Assembly: GCA_964469555.1 (NCBI GenBank)
Contig: CAYYAQ010000049.1
Location: 1-33,829, forward strand
Origin: CAYYAQ01 sp964469555
GTDB lineage: Bacteria; Planctomycetota; UBA1135; UBA2386
DNA length: 33,829 nucleotides
Direction of reading: 5' to 3'
The notes beneath the pieces were generated by a model. That model was given only the letters and a program-made list of their open reading frames with translations, was not told the DNA's origin and made no database searches. Each line of letters begins with the position of its first letter. Within the stretch, counting starts at the first letter, position 1. Of the stretch, positions 23,937-31,823 are shown one piece after another. The position numbers and the translations under genes were made by a program.

Positions 23937-25145
23937 ATGGACTCCCAGATCCCCGCAGGAGCGCTCGACACTCCCCGATCGAAGAATGGCCCGGTTCGCG
24001 ACCGGATGCTCGTGTTCGGTGCGCCCGCGATCGGCGAGGACGAGATTCAAGAGGTCGTCGACACGCTTCGCTCCGGATGGATCGGGACCGGCCCGAAAGT
24101 GGCGAAGTTCGAGCGGGAGTTCTCGGCGTACAAGCGCGTCCCCGCCGCGGTCGCACTCGGTTCGTGTACCGCCGCGCTGCAGCTCAGCATGCGTGCGGCA
24201 AATATCGGTCCCGGCGACGAAGTGATCACGACGCCATTGACCTTCTGTGCCACGGTGAACGCCATCCTGCACTCGGGTGCCGTTCCGGTTCTCGCCGACA
24301 TCGACCCGGTGACGATGAACATCGACCCGGAGCAGATTCGCAGCCGGATCACCGATCGCACCAAGGCGATCCTGCCTGTGCACATGGCAGGACGCGCCTG
24401 CGACATGGATGCGATCATGGCGATCGCACAGGAGCACGACCTCATCGTCATCGAGGACTGTGCCCACGCGATCGAGACAACCTACAAGGGAAGGCCCGCT
24501 GGAACGTTCGGGATGTTCGGTTGCTTTTCGTTCTACGTGACGAAGAACGTCATCACGGGCGAGGGCGGCATGGTGATCACCCGATACCCCGACGCGGCCG
24601 AGCGGATCAAGATCCTTGCGCTGCACGGCATGAGCAACGACGCGTGGAATCGATTCGGCGACGAAGGCTACAAGCACTACTTCGTCGTCGAGCCGGGGTT
24701 CAAGGCGAACATGATGGACATCCAGGCTTCGCTCGGCATCCACCAGTTGCGCCGCGTCGAATCGAACTGGGAGCGGCGCCGTGAGATCTGGACGCGGTAC
24801 GAAGAGGCCTTGCGCGACTTGCCTTTGACGCTTCCCGCCCCCGAGGATTCGGGCAGCAGGCATGCGTACCACCTCTACACCATCCTGGTGGACGAAGATC
24901 GGACGGGGATGTCCCGCGACGCGTTCCTCTCGGCGATGACGTGGCACAACATCGGGGTCGGCGTGCACTACCTCAGCCTCCCCGAACATCCTTACTACAA
25001 TTCCGCGTTGGGTTGGCGTCCCGACGACTATCCGAACGCCACGCGCGTCGGTCGGCAGACAGTCAGTCTGCCGTTGTCTCCTGGTCTGTCGGATCGGGAT
25101 GTTCAGGACGTGATCGACGCCGTGCACGAGGTCCTCTCAGAGTGA
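23937..25145 (+). CDS. DegT/DnrJ/EryC1/StrS (ArnB-type) sugar aminotransferase
   Basis: The 402-residue, PLP-dependent aminotransferase acts on keto sugars bound to a nucleotide. Visible blocks are LRSGWIGTGPKVAKFEREFS, AVALGSCTAALQLSMRAANI, GDEVITTPLTFCATVNAIL, DIDPVTMNIDPEQI, and IVIEDCAHAIETTYKGRPAG with the Asp that holds PLP. CFSFYVTKNVITGEGGMVIT contains the Lys that forms the Schiff base, and the C-terminal EHPYYNSAL region is typical. It probably makes an amino sugar for the surface glycan. Its stop overlaps the GTG start of the next glycosyltransferase by four bases (GTGA at 25142). Length and start match the family. Confidence 0.94.
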   Translation: MDSQIPAGALDTPRSKNGPVRDRMLVFGAPAIGEDEIQEVVDTLRSGWIGTGPKVAKFEREFSAYKRVPAAVALGSCTAALQLSMRAANIGPGDEVITTPLTFCATVNAILHSGAVPVLADIDPVTMNIDPEQIRSRITDRTKAILPVHMAGRACDMDAIMAIAQEHDLIVIEDCAHAIETTYKGRPAGTFGMFGCFSFYVTKNVITGEGGMVITRYPDAAERIKILALHGMSNDAWNRFGDEGYKHYFVVEPGFKANMMDIQASLGIHQLRRVESNWERRREIWTRYEEALRDLPLTLPAPEDSGSRHAYHLYTILVDEDRTGMSRDAFLSAMTWHNIGVGVHYLSLPEHPYYNSALGWRPDDYPNATRVGRQTVSLPLSPGLSDRDVQDVIDAVHEVLSE

Positions 25146-26362
25146 CGACCATCGGAACGGATGGCCTATCGACCCTGTCGGGTTCGGTTTCGCAGCCGTC
25201 CGCGAGGGAAACTGGACCGCTCCAAGTGATCCACAGCGCGATGGTCTGGCTGCCGCGAACACAGACGTGGATGTGCAACCAGGCGCGGGCGCTGCCTGAG
25301 AACGTCGAGAACCACGTCGTCTGCGAAACGACCGAGAATCTCGACGTATTCGGGATGCAGCACCTGCACTGTCTCGCCGACGGTTCGGAGATCCGCTACG
25401 CGTGGGACAAGTTCATGCGCGGGTTCCACTTCCGCACTCACCTCGGTCACCTGCCGAGGATCGCGAAGAAGATCGGCGTGGACGTATTGCACTCCCACTT
25501 TGGGCATATCGGGTGGGCGAACCTCGCAGCGGCGCGGCGGATGCGCGGAGCACACGTGGTCACGTTCTACGGTCAGGATTTGACTTACTTGCCGAGGCTG
25601 GATCCGCGGTGGCTGGATCGCTACCGGCAGATGTTCGCGGAGATCGACGTGATCCTGTGCGAAGGACCGCACATGGCCAGCAAGGTCGTCGAGCTCGGTT
25701 GCCCGGAGGAGAAGGTCAGGGTGCATCGCCTCGGCGTCGACATCGACGGTATTGGGTTCGAGTCACGTGTGAAGGACGCGGGCGAACCGCTCAAGGTCCT
25801 GATGGCGGCGTCGTTCACCGAGAAGAAGGGCATCCCCAGCGGCCTCTCCGCGCTCGGCAGAATTCGCGACGAGGTCGACTTCAAGGTGACGGTGATAGGG
25901 GGCGCGAACGATACGCCGCGGAATCAGGCCGAGAAGCGCAGGATCCAGGTCGCGATCGACGAGTGCGATATCCGTGACCGCGTGGAACTGATCGGCTACC
26001 AATCGCACGAGGCGCTGATGAAAGCGGCGTACGACCATCACGTATTCCTGTCGCCGAGTGTCCACGCAGAAGATGGCGACACGGAAGGGGGAGCGCCGGT
26101 GACGATCATCGAGATGGCCGCGACGGGAATGCCAGTCGTCAGCACGCGTCACTGTGACATCCCTTCCGTCGTGTTGGACGGGAAGAGCGGGTTGCTGGCA
26201 GAGGAGCACGACATCGACGGCATCGCAGCGCATCTTCGGACGCTCGCCGCCGACTCTGAGCGATGGATCGAAATGGGGAAGATCGGTCGCCAGCACGTCG
26301 AGGCTCGGTACGACATGCGCCAGCAGGGCGAGGCGTTGGCAGCGATCTACCGATCGCTGTAG
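25142..26362 (+). CDS. GT4-family glycosyltransferase, WcaL/AmsK-like
   Basis: From GTG 25142 the product has 406 residues. Recognisable blocks are WLPRTQTWMCNQARALPENV, VLHSHFGHIGWANLAAARRM, VVTFYGQDLTYLPRL, then LCEGPHMASKVVELGCPEEK, RVHRLGVDIDGI, LMAASFTEKKGIPSGLSALG, VELIGYQSHEALMKAAYDHH, and the E-containing donor block EGGAPVTIIEMAATGMPVVS. The pattern matches colanic-acid-type WcaL/AmsK galactosyltransferases and relatives; donor and acceptor are not determined. The start overlaps the aminotransferase stop (GTGA), so translation is coupled. The first 33 residues are low in family signal, so an internal ATG at 25241 is an alternative. Confidence 0.9.
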   Translation: MTTIGTDGLSTLSGSVSQPSARETGPLQVIHSAMVWLPRTQTWMCNQARALPENVENHVVCETTENLDVFGMQHLHCLADGSEIRYAWDKFMRGFHFRTHLGHLPRIAKKIGVDVLHSHFGHIGWANLAAARRMRGAHVVTFYGQDLTYLPRLDPRWLDRYRQMFAEIDVILCEGPHMASKVVELGCPEEKVRVHRLGVDIDGIGFESRVKDAGEPLKVLMAASFTEKKGIPSGLSALGRIRDEVDFKVTVIGGANDTPRNQAEKRRIQVAIDECDIRDRVELIGYQSHEALMKAAYDHHVFLSPSVHAEDGDTEGGAPVTIIEMAATGMPVVSTRHCDIPSVVLDGKSGLLAEEHDIDGIAAHLRTLAADSERWIEMGKIGRQHVEARYDMRQQGEALAAIYRSL

Positions 26363-26383
26363 CTGGACGGCTATTTGCGCTCG

Positions 26384-26634
26384 ATGCAACCCTCACCAGC
26401 GTTGGTGAGAATCGCGTCGTGCGTGTTCGCGGAGAGACGGCTCGAGGATGCAGAACGGGAATACCGCGCCGCGCTCGCCCTGAGATCCGAGTACTTCAAC
26501 GCACGATGCAACCTCGGTCGGGTGCTCGCCGCGCGGGGCGGAAACAGGAGGCGCTCGGCGAGTTGCGAGAGGCTGCGCGGATGCGGCCAGATCACCCGGC
26601 GCTGAAAGCCGAACTCCAGCGGTTGCAGAAGTAG
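26384..26634 (+). pseudogene. Small TPR protein, frameshifted
   Basis: The reading from ATG 26384 gives FAERRLEDAEREYRAALALR and FNARCNLGRVLAARG, a TPR-like helix pair, then loses frame. Adding one G to the G4 run at 26535-26538 continues as RKQEALGELREAARMRPDHP and ALKAELQRLQK with a stop at 26632-26634, about 83 residues in all. The two frames together make two TPR units, a protein-protein interaction fold. It lies 21 bases after the WcaL-like gene. It may be a short intact gene with a sequencing error, or the tail of a lost larger gene. No Shine-Dalgarno is visible. Confidence 0.65.
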
Positions 26635-26648
26635 CGCGGCAGGCGAGT

Positions 26649-26677
26649 TTGACGCTGCTGGGTCGTTCGCTTACAAA
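26649..26677 (+). promoter_or_regulatory. Sigma-70-type promoter of the ribulokinase operon
   Basis: TTGACG (26649-26654), a 17-bp spacer, then TACAAA (26672-26677) in an AT-rich patch (TTACAAAATTACC). It matches consensus at 5/6 and 4/6 with ideal spacing. It predicts a transcription start near 26684 and a leader of about 56 bases before GTG 26740, and argues against the upstream TTG start at 26686. Confidence 0.6.
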
Positions 26678-26739
26678 ATTACCGCTTGGTTTGTTGGCAA
26701 CACTGCTGGCCGACCCCTCCCTCACCCCTCCGCCCTGAA

Positions 26740-28410
26740 GTGATTTCATACGCGCTCGGCCTCGACTACGGAACCAATTCGTGTCGTGCGGTGGTGCTAG
26801 ACCTGCAATCCGGCGAGTGCGTCGCCGACGCGGTCTACGACTATCCGTCCGGCGAACTCGGCGTGTTGCTCGATGCCCGCGATCCGAACGTCGCCCGCCA
26901 GAACCCCCGCGACTACGTCACGGGCCTCGAAGTCTCGATTCGCGCGGCCCTCGTCGCCGCGGACATCGAGCCCGGACAGGTTGTCGGCATCGGCGTGGAC
27001 ACGACGGGGAGCACGCCGATCCCGGTCGATGCTCAGTGCCAACCGTTGGCGTTCGACGACGCTTGGAAGGATGACCTCGCGGCGCACGCCTGGTTGTGGA
27101 AGGACCACACTTCCCACGCCGAAGCCGTGGAGATCACCGAACTCGCTCGTCGGGATCGACCGCAGTACGTCGCGGCGTGCGGTGGTGTCTATTCGTCGGA
27201 GTGGTTCTGGTCGAAGGCGCTGCACTTGTGCCGCACCGCGCCGGAAGTGTTCGCGGCGATGCACAGTTTCGTCGAATTGTGCGACTACCTTCCCGCCGTG
27301 CTCGGCGGCATCGACGACCCGGCGAAGATCAAGCGAAGCCAGTGCGCGGCAGGGCACAAGGCGATGTTCAACGCCAACTGGGGCGGGTTGCCGGACGCCG
27401 AATTCCTCGCTTCGCTGGATCCGCGTCTCGCCGAGTTGCGGGGGCGGTTGTTCGACGAGGCATTCACGGCGGATCAAGTCGCGGCGGAGTTGTCCCCCGA
27501 ATGGGCTGAGCGACTCGGGTTGGTCGCCGGCACACTGATCGCCGTCGGCGCGTTCGACGCGCACATGGGCGCGGTCGGATCCGGCGTGGCGCCCGGCGTA
27601 CTGGTCAAGATCCTCGGCACGTCTACCTGCGACATCCTGGTGGCGCCACCTCTGGCCGAGGGGACGGGCGAGCTCGAAGTGAAGGGCATCTGCGGGATTG
27701 TCGATGGCTCGGTGCTCGCGGGGATGTACGGGATCGAGGCCGGGCAATCCGCGGTGGGGGACATCTTCCTCTGGTTCGCGCGCCATCATGTTCCCGGTGA
27801 CGGCGATCTTGACGCGCGCTTCGCCCAACTCGAAGAGGAAGCCACGAAGCAACGTCCGGGCGAACACGGTTTGCTCGCTCTCGACTGGCACAACGGCAAT
27901 CGCACGATCCTCGTCGATCCGTTGCTCAGCGGCGCGATCTTCGGGCAGAGTCTGGCGACGAAGCCAGCCGACATCTACCGCGCACTGATCGAGGGCACGG
28001 CGTTCGGCGCGCTCAAGATCATCGAGCGACTCGAGGAGTCGGGCGTCGAGGTGAAGGACGTCGTGACGTGCGGTGGGTTGTCGTTCAAGAGTTCGCTGTT
28101 GATGCAGATCTACGCTGACGTCACAGGTCGAAACATGAAGGTGTCCGCGACGGAGCAGACGTGCGCCGCGGGAGCCGCGATCTTCGGTGGTGCCGCAGCT
28201 GGCATCGCGTCGGTCGCCGAATTGCAGGCGCGGGTTGCGCGCATCGACGACAAGGTCTTCGAACCCGTCCCGGCGAATCACGAGGTCTACAAGCAATTGT
28301 ACGCGCTCTACTCGGAACTCCACGACACGTTCGGCATGCGTGACGGCGCGCTCAGTCATGTCATGAAGGACCTGATCGCCATCCGTGACGGCAGCGGAGG
28401 TGCAGCATGA
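26740..28410 (+). CDS. araB: Ribulokinase (FGGY family)
   Basis: From GTG 26740 the product has 556 residues, the usual AraB length. It phosphorylates L-ribulose with ATP to L-ribulose 5-phosphate in the cytoplasm. Domain I opens with YALGLDYGTNSCRAVVLDLQ (phosphate loop) and continues with IGVDTTGSTPIPVD, WKDHTSHAEAVEITELA, and GGVYSSEWFWSKALHL. Domain II has VGAFDAHMGAVGSGVAPGV, ILGTSTCDILVAP, GMYGIEAGQSAVGDIFLWFA, and the adenosine motif VTCGGLSFKSSLLMQIYADV. These match ribulokinase rather than glycerol or xylulose kinases. It is the first gene of an operon; its stop overlaps araD (ATGA). A candidate promoter ends about 60 bases upstream. No araA or araC-type regulator is in the window. 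Confidence 0.93.
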   Translation: MISYALGLDYGTNSCRAVVLDLQSGECVADAVYDYPSGELGVLLDARDPNVARQNPRDYVTGLEVSIRAALVAADIEPGQVVGIGVDTTGSTPIPVDAQCQPLAFDDAWKDDLAAHAWLWKDHTSHAEAVEITELARRDRPQYVAACGGVYSSEWFWSKALHLCRTAPEVFAAMHSFVELCDYLPAVLGGIDDPAKIKRSQCAAGHKAMFNANWGGLPDAEFLASLDPRLAELRGRLFDEAFTADQVAAELSPEWAERLGLVAGTLIAVGAFDAHMGAVGSGVAPGVLVKILGTSTCDILVAPPLAEGTGELEVKGICGIVDGSVLAGMYGIEAGQSAVGDIFLWFARHHVPGDGDLDARFAQLEEEATKQRPGEHGLLALDWHNGNRTILVDPLLSGAIFGQSLATKPADIYRALIEGTAFGALKIIERLEESGVEVKDVVTCGGLSFKSSLLMQIYADVTGRNMKVSATEQTCAAGAAIFGGAAAGIASVAELQARVARIDDKVFEPVPANHEVYKQLYALYSELHDTFGMRDGALSHVMKDLIAIRDGSGGAA

Positions 28411-29108
28411 AGCTCGCCGACCTGAGGCGCGAGGTGTGGGCGGCGAATCAGCAGTTGGTCGAGAGTGGCCTCGTGTGTCTGACGTTCGGCAACGCGAGCG
28501 GCATCGACCGGGAGAGCGGCATCGTCGCGATCAAGCCGAGCGGCGTTCCCTACGCGCAGCTCGAGCCGGCGAACATGGTGCTCGTCGATCTGGACGGCAA
28601 CGTCGTCGAAGGCGAGTTGAAGCCGTCGTCCGACACGGCGACGCACGCCTTGCTCTACCGCGAGTTCGCGGGAGTCGGCGGCATCGTGCACGTGCACTCG
28701 AAGCACGCGACGGCGCTGTGCCAGATGGGGCAGGAGTTGCCGTGTCTCGGCACGACCCACGCGGATCACTTCGCGGGGACGGTACCGATGGCGCGCGCTC
28801 TGACGGCGAAGGAAGTCGACGAAGGCTACGAGCACGCGACCGGCGTCGCGATCGTCGAGTGTTTCGCGAACCTCGATCCGGTGGCGATTCCGGCGGTGCT
28901 TCAGCACTTCCACGCGCCGTTTGCGTGGGCGCCGTCGGCGACGAAGGCCGTGGAGAATGCGATCGCGCTCGAGATGTGCGCGGAGATGGCGCTCGCGCAA
29001 CTCGCCGCGGGGCGTGAGTTGTCGCCGATTCCTCGCCACATCCTCGACAAGCACTACACGCGCAAGCACGGTACGGACGCCTACTACGGACAAGACAGCA
29101 AATCATGA
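28407..29108 (+). CDS. araD: L-ribulose-5-phosphate 4-epimerase
   Basis: The 233-residue class II aldolase-fold enzyme interconverts L-ribulose 5-phosphate and D-xylulose 5-phosphate, feeding the pentose phosphate pathway. It shows LVCLTFGNASGIDRESGI, IKPSGVPYAQLEPANMVLVD and KPSSDTATHALLYREF. The zinc ligands are Asp76, His95 and His97 in VHVHSKHA, with His169 in HFHAPFAWAPS; the first three fall at the same positions as in the E. coli enzyme. Asp120 in THADHFAG and the C-terminal KHGTDAYYGQ are also conserved. Four-base overlaps (ATGA) at both ends couple it to araB and to the downstream isomerase gene. Confidence 0.95.
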   Translation: MKLADLRREVWAANQQLVESGLVCLTFGNASGIDRESGIVAIKPSGVPYAQLEPANMVLVDLDGNVVEGELKPSSDTATHALLYREFAGVGGIVHVHSKHATALCQMGQELPCLGTTHADHFAGTVPMARALTAKEVDEGYEHATGVAIVECFANLDPVAIPAVLQHFHAPFAWAPSATKAVENAIALEMCAEMALAQLAAGRELSPIPRHILDKHYTRKHGTDAYYGQDSKS

Positions 29109-30007
29109 AGACCCCGAGGTTCTCGCTAGGCAGTTGGGCGTTTTCGTTCGGCCCGTTCGAGAGCGACCCATGGAGTTTCGATCGGTTCGTCGAGTATGCG
29201 GCGGACGCCGGCTACGACGGACTCGAGATCAACGGCTTCCGACCGCACCCGCACCCACAGGACTTCGATACGACGGAGAAGCGGACCGAGTTGCGCAAGC
29301 GGATCGAAGGCGCGGGGCTTGGGATCTCGGGCTACGCCCCGGACTTCCGCGACGTCCCGCCGGCCGAATGCGATACGGCGGCATATCTCGCCGAGCTCGA
29401 ACCGATGCTCGCGTTCATGAAGGACCTCGGCATCGAGACCTTGCGCGTCGATTCGGTGAGCCCCCCCGACGAGTTGCCGGGCGCGGAGTGGGAGGAGAAG
29501 TTCACGCGGCTGGCGGCGACGTGGCAGGCGGCTGCCGAACGCGCGGCGCAAGACGGCGTGCGCATCGTCTGGGAGTTCGAGCCGGGCTTCTGGCTCAACA
29601 AACCGTCCGAGGTATTGGCCGTGCTCGACGCGGTCGACAGTCCGGCGTTCGGTGTGCTCTTCGACACGAGCCACGCGCACATGGGTGCTGTGATCGGCGC
29701 GCGGCAGACCGGCGAGCAGGAGCTCCTCGCTGGTGGCGTCGCCGAGTACGCAGCCAAGCTCGGCGGCCGCATCGGTCACATCCACCTGATCGACTGCGAC
29801 GGCACATTGCACAACGATGAGACCAGCACCCATTCACCATTTGGCGAGGGCGACGTGGACTTCAAGGGCACGCTGGCCGCACTGAAACCCACCTGGCAGA
29901 ACATCGAATGGTGTTGCTTCGACTTCTGCTTCTGTCCGACTACCGAGGTCGACGCCAAGAAAGCCATCCCCTTCGTGAAAGACCTCCTGGCCAGCATTCC
30001 CGATTAG
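29105..30007 (+). CDS. Sugar phosphate isomerase/epimerase (xylose-isomerase-like TIM barrel)
   Basis: The 300-residue product belongs to the AP-endonuclease-2/xylose-isomerase-like TIM barrel fold. It starts RFSLGSWAFSFGPFES, then FVEYAADAGYDGLEINGF with the strand-end Glu, IVWEFEPGFW with a second acidic ligand, and GVLFDTSHAHMG with Asp and His ligands. RIGHIHLIDCDGTLHNDE and FGEGDVDFKGTLAAL follow. These residues bind a divalent metal for keto-sugar epimerisation or aldose-ketose isomerisation. The substrate is unknown. It overlaps araD by four bases and is followed 14 bases later by an alpha/beta hydrolase gene. Confidence 0.9.
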   Translation: MKTPRFSLGSWAFSFGPFESDPWSFDRFVEYAADAGYDGLEINGFRPHPHPQDFDTTEKRTELRKRIEGAGLGISGYAPDFRDVPPAECDTAAYLAELEPMLAFMKDLGIETLRVDSVSPPDELPGAEWEEKFTRLAATWQAAAERAAQDGVRIVWEFEPGFWLNKPSEVLAVLDAVDSPAFGVLFDTSHAHMGAVIGARQTGEQELLAGGVAEYAAKLGGRIGHIHLIDCDGTLHNDETSTHSPFGEGDVDFKGTLAALKPTWQNIEWCCFDFCFCPTTEVDAKKAIPFVKDLLASIPD

Positions 30008-30021
30008 CCACGACTTGACCC

Positions 30022-30825
30022 ATGCCACAGATCACGACCTCTGACGACGTTCCCATCTACTTCGAAGAGCACGGTGCGGGTGATCCGCTGGTGCTCGTCA
30101 TGGGCCTCGGGGCTGACGGTCCCGTCTGGCAGGCGCACCGCGAGGAATACGAGAAGCACTTTCGTTGCATCGTGATCGACAACCGCGGCGTCGGGAAGTC
30201 GGGCAAGCCGCAAGGTCCCTACACGACCGAACGCATGGCGCTCGACGCGCTCGAAGTGCTGGATTCTCTCGGGATCGAGAAGGCCCACGCCGCTGGCATC
30301 TCGATGGGCGGCGCGATCGTGCAGCAGATGGTATTGCAACGTCCGAACGCGATCCGGTCCGCGGTGATCATCGCGTCCTGGGCGCGACTCAACAGGTATG
30401 GCACCCGCGTGTTCGAGAGCCTCAAGCGACAGAAGGCCCACCTCAAACCCGCGGATTTCATGGAGGCGATCCAGATCCTGATCTTCGCCGCGCCCCACTT
30501 CGAGCGCGCGTGGGACGACTTGCAACAAGGCCTCGCCGATGCCACCGCGAACCCGAGTCCGCAACCGCTCGCTGCTTTCGAAGCGCAGTCCGACGCGTGC
30601 ATCACCCACGACACGTACGCGCGGCTCGGCGAGATCACGTGCCCGACGCTCATCGTGGTGGGGGAGCAGGACATCTTCACGCCGCCGCCGTTCTCCGAAG
30701 AGATCCACGCAGGCATCAGGGGTTCTGAGCTCTGGCGCGTGCCGGCGACCGGCCACGCCGTCCACTGGGAAGCGCTCGACGAGTTCAACGCGAAGACGCG
30801 CGACTTCATGCTCGGAGTGTCCTGA
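30022..30825 (+). CDS. Alpha/beta hydrolase (3-oxoadipate enol-lactonase-like)
   Basis: The 267-residue product has the classic small hydrolase layout: a front lid-free strand DVPIYFEEHGAGDPLVLVMG, the oxyanion region GLGADGPVWQAHREEY, CIVIDNRGVGKSGKPQGPY, and the nucleophile elbow HAAGISMGGAIVQQM (Ser). The acid lies in VVGEQDIFTPPPFSE and the His in ATGHAVHWEALDEF. Relatives hydrolyse enol-lactones or small esters. In this operon, sugar lactone or acyl-sugar hydrolysis is a reasonable guess but not shown. The stop overlaps the next epimerase start by one base (TGATG at 30823-30827), so the two are coupled. Confidence 0.9.
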   Translation: MPQITTSDDVPIYFEEHGAGDPLVLVMGLGADGPVWQAHREEYEKHFRCIVIDNRGVGKSGKPQGPYTTERMALDALEVLDSLGIEKAHAAGISMGGAIVQQMVLQRPNAIRSAVIIASWARLNRYGTRVFESLKRQKAHLKPADFMEAIQILIFAAPHFERAWDDLQQGLADATANPSPQPLAAFEAQSDACITHDTYARLGEITCPTLIVVGEQDIFTPPPFSEEIHAGIRGSELWRVPATGHAVHWEALDEFNAKTRDFMLGVS

Positions 30826-31664
30826 TGAAGTTTGGCTTCAATCTGCTCCTCTGGACGACGTTCGTCACCGAGGACCAGCTGCATCTGCTCGAGCTTCTCA
30901 AGGAGATCGGCTACGACGGCGTCGAGATTCCGACCGGCGATGGGCCGCTCGATCACTACCAGTGGCTCGCACCGATCATCAAGGAACACGGTCTCGAAGC
31001 CACGTCCATCGCGATGGCGCTCCCCGACGCAGACCCGTCGAGCCCGGACGCGTCCATCCGCCATGCCGGTCTCGACCGCATCAAGTCGCGCATCGAGTGT
31101 GCGCACGCGCTCGGCAGCCCCGTGCTGGGCGGCCCGCTCTACGCTGCCCACAAGACCTTCCCCAAGGAACGGCAGGGCGAGGAACACATGAAGCGCGCCG
31201 CGGACGTCCTCGCCAGCGCTTGCGAAGAAGCTGAGCAGGCTGCTGTGACCATGTGTCTCGAACCCCTCAACCGCTTCGAGATCGTCCTGGTCAACACGAC
31301 CTCGCAAGCGCGTCAGATCGTCGACATGGTCGGGCACCCGCGCCTGCAGGTCCATTACGACACGCACCACGCGCACTACGAGGAGAATCGCCACGAAGAG
31401 GCGATCGAGATCGGCGGCGACGCGATCGCGCACGTGCACCTCAGTGAGAGCCATCGTGGTGGACTCGGCACCGGCCTCGTCGACTGGCAGGCCGTCGCCC
31501 GCGGTCTGAAGACGATCGGCTACGATGCCTGGTGCACTGTCGAGGCCTTCAGTTCGAAAGTCGACGGCATCTGCCAGGCCGCCAACGTACACCGCGATGC
31601 GTTCACGTCACGAGAGACCGTCGTGCGTGATGCCCTGCCCTTCATGCGCGATCTCGTCAAGTAA
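30825..31664 (+). CDS. D-tagatose/D-psicose 3-epimerase-like sugar epimerase
   Basis: The 279-residue TIM-barrel enzyme is closer to ketose 3-epimerases than its neighbour at 29105. It starts MKFGFNLLLWTTFVTEDQLH, then LLKEIGYDGVEIPTGDG. The metal ligands appear as Glu in CLEPLNRFEIVLVN, Asp and His in VHYDTHHAHYEE, His in HVHLSESHRGGLGTGLVDW, and Glu in WCTVEAFSS. This full set is the signature of D-tagatose 3-epimerase-type proteins, which interconvert ketoses such as fructose/psicose and, in many cases, L-ribulose/L-xylulose. It would then be a possible source of ribulose for the kinase encoded earlier in the operon. It is translationally coupled to the hydrolase gene. Confidence 0.9.
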   Translation: MKFGFNLLLWTTFVTEDQLHLLELLKEIGYDGVEIPTGDGPLDHYQWLAPIIKEHGLEATSIAMALPDADPSSPDASIRHAGLDRIKSRIECAHALGSPVLGGPLYAAHKTFPKERQGEEHMKRAADVLASACEEAEQAAVTMCLEPLNRFEIVLVNTTSQARQIVDMVGHPRLQVHYDTHHAHYEENRHEEAIEIGGDAIAHVHLSESHRGGLGTGLVDWQAVARGLKTIGYDAWCTVEAFSSKVDGICQAANVHRDAFTSRETVVRDALPFMRDLVK

Positions 31665-31688
31665 TCCTCCCGACAACACCGGACAGCG

Positions 31689-31805
31689 ATGAAGCCCTCC
31701 CCCCTCGCTCTCGTCGTTCTTGCGTTCGCCTCGTCTTCTCCGGCGATCGTCGCGCAAGCGCCGAAGCGGCAGGTGTGGTTCGCGTTGGTGTCCTCGACGA
31801 GGTGA
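31689..31805 (+). pseudogene. Orphan signal peptide, 5' remnant of a secreted-protein gene
   Basis: From ATG 31689 a 38-residue reading consists of a good signal peptide (MKPSPLALVVLAFASSSPAI, then VAQAPKRQ) and only about 14 further residues before a TGA. The cut is 18 bases from the end of the QueD-like gene on the other strand. It looks like the start of a secreted-protein gene whose body was deleted or replaced. A very short secreted peptide cannot be excluded. Confidence 0.5.
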
Positions 31806-31823
31806 TGCGCGAGGTAGCTGCTG

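Noticed and set aside
26797..28359. Minus-strand open reading frame of 520 codons opposite araB
   Set aside because: The composition is that of an antisense GC-rich frame (Arg/Asp/Val/His), without domains or a start context.
30219..31592. Minus-strand open frame of 457 codons across the hydrolase and epimerase genes
   Set aside because: It crosses the boundary of two well-supported overlapping genes and shows no family features.
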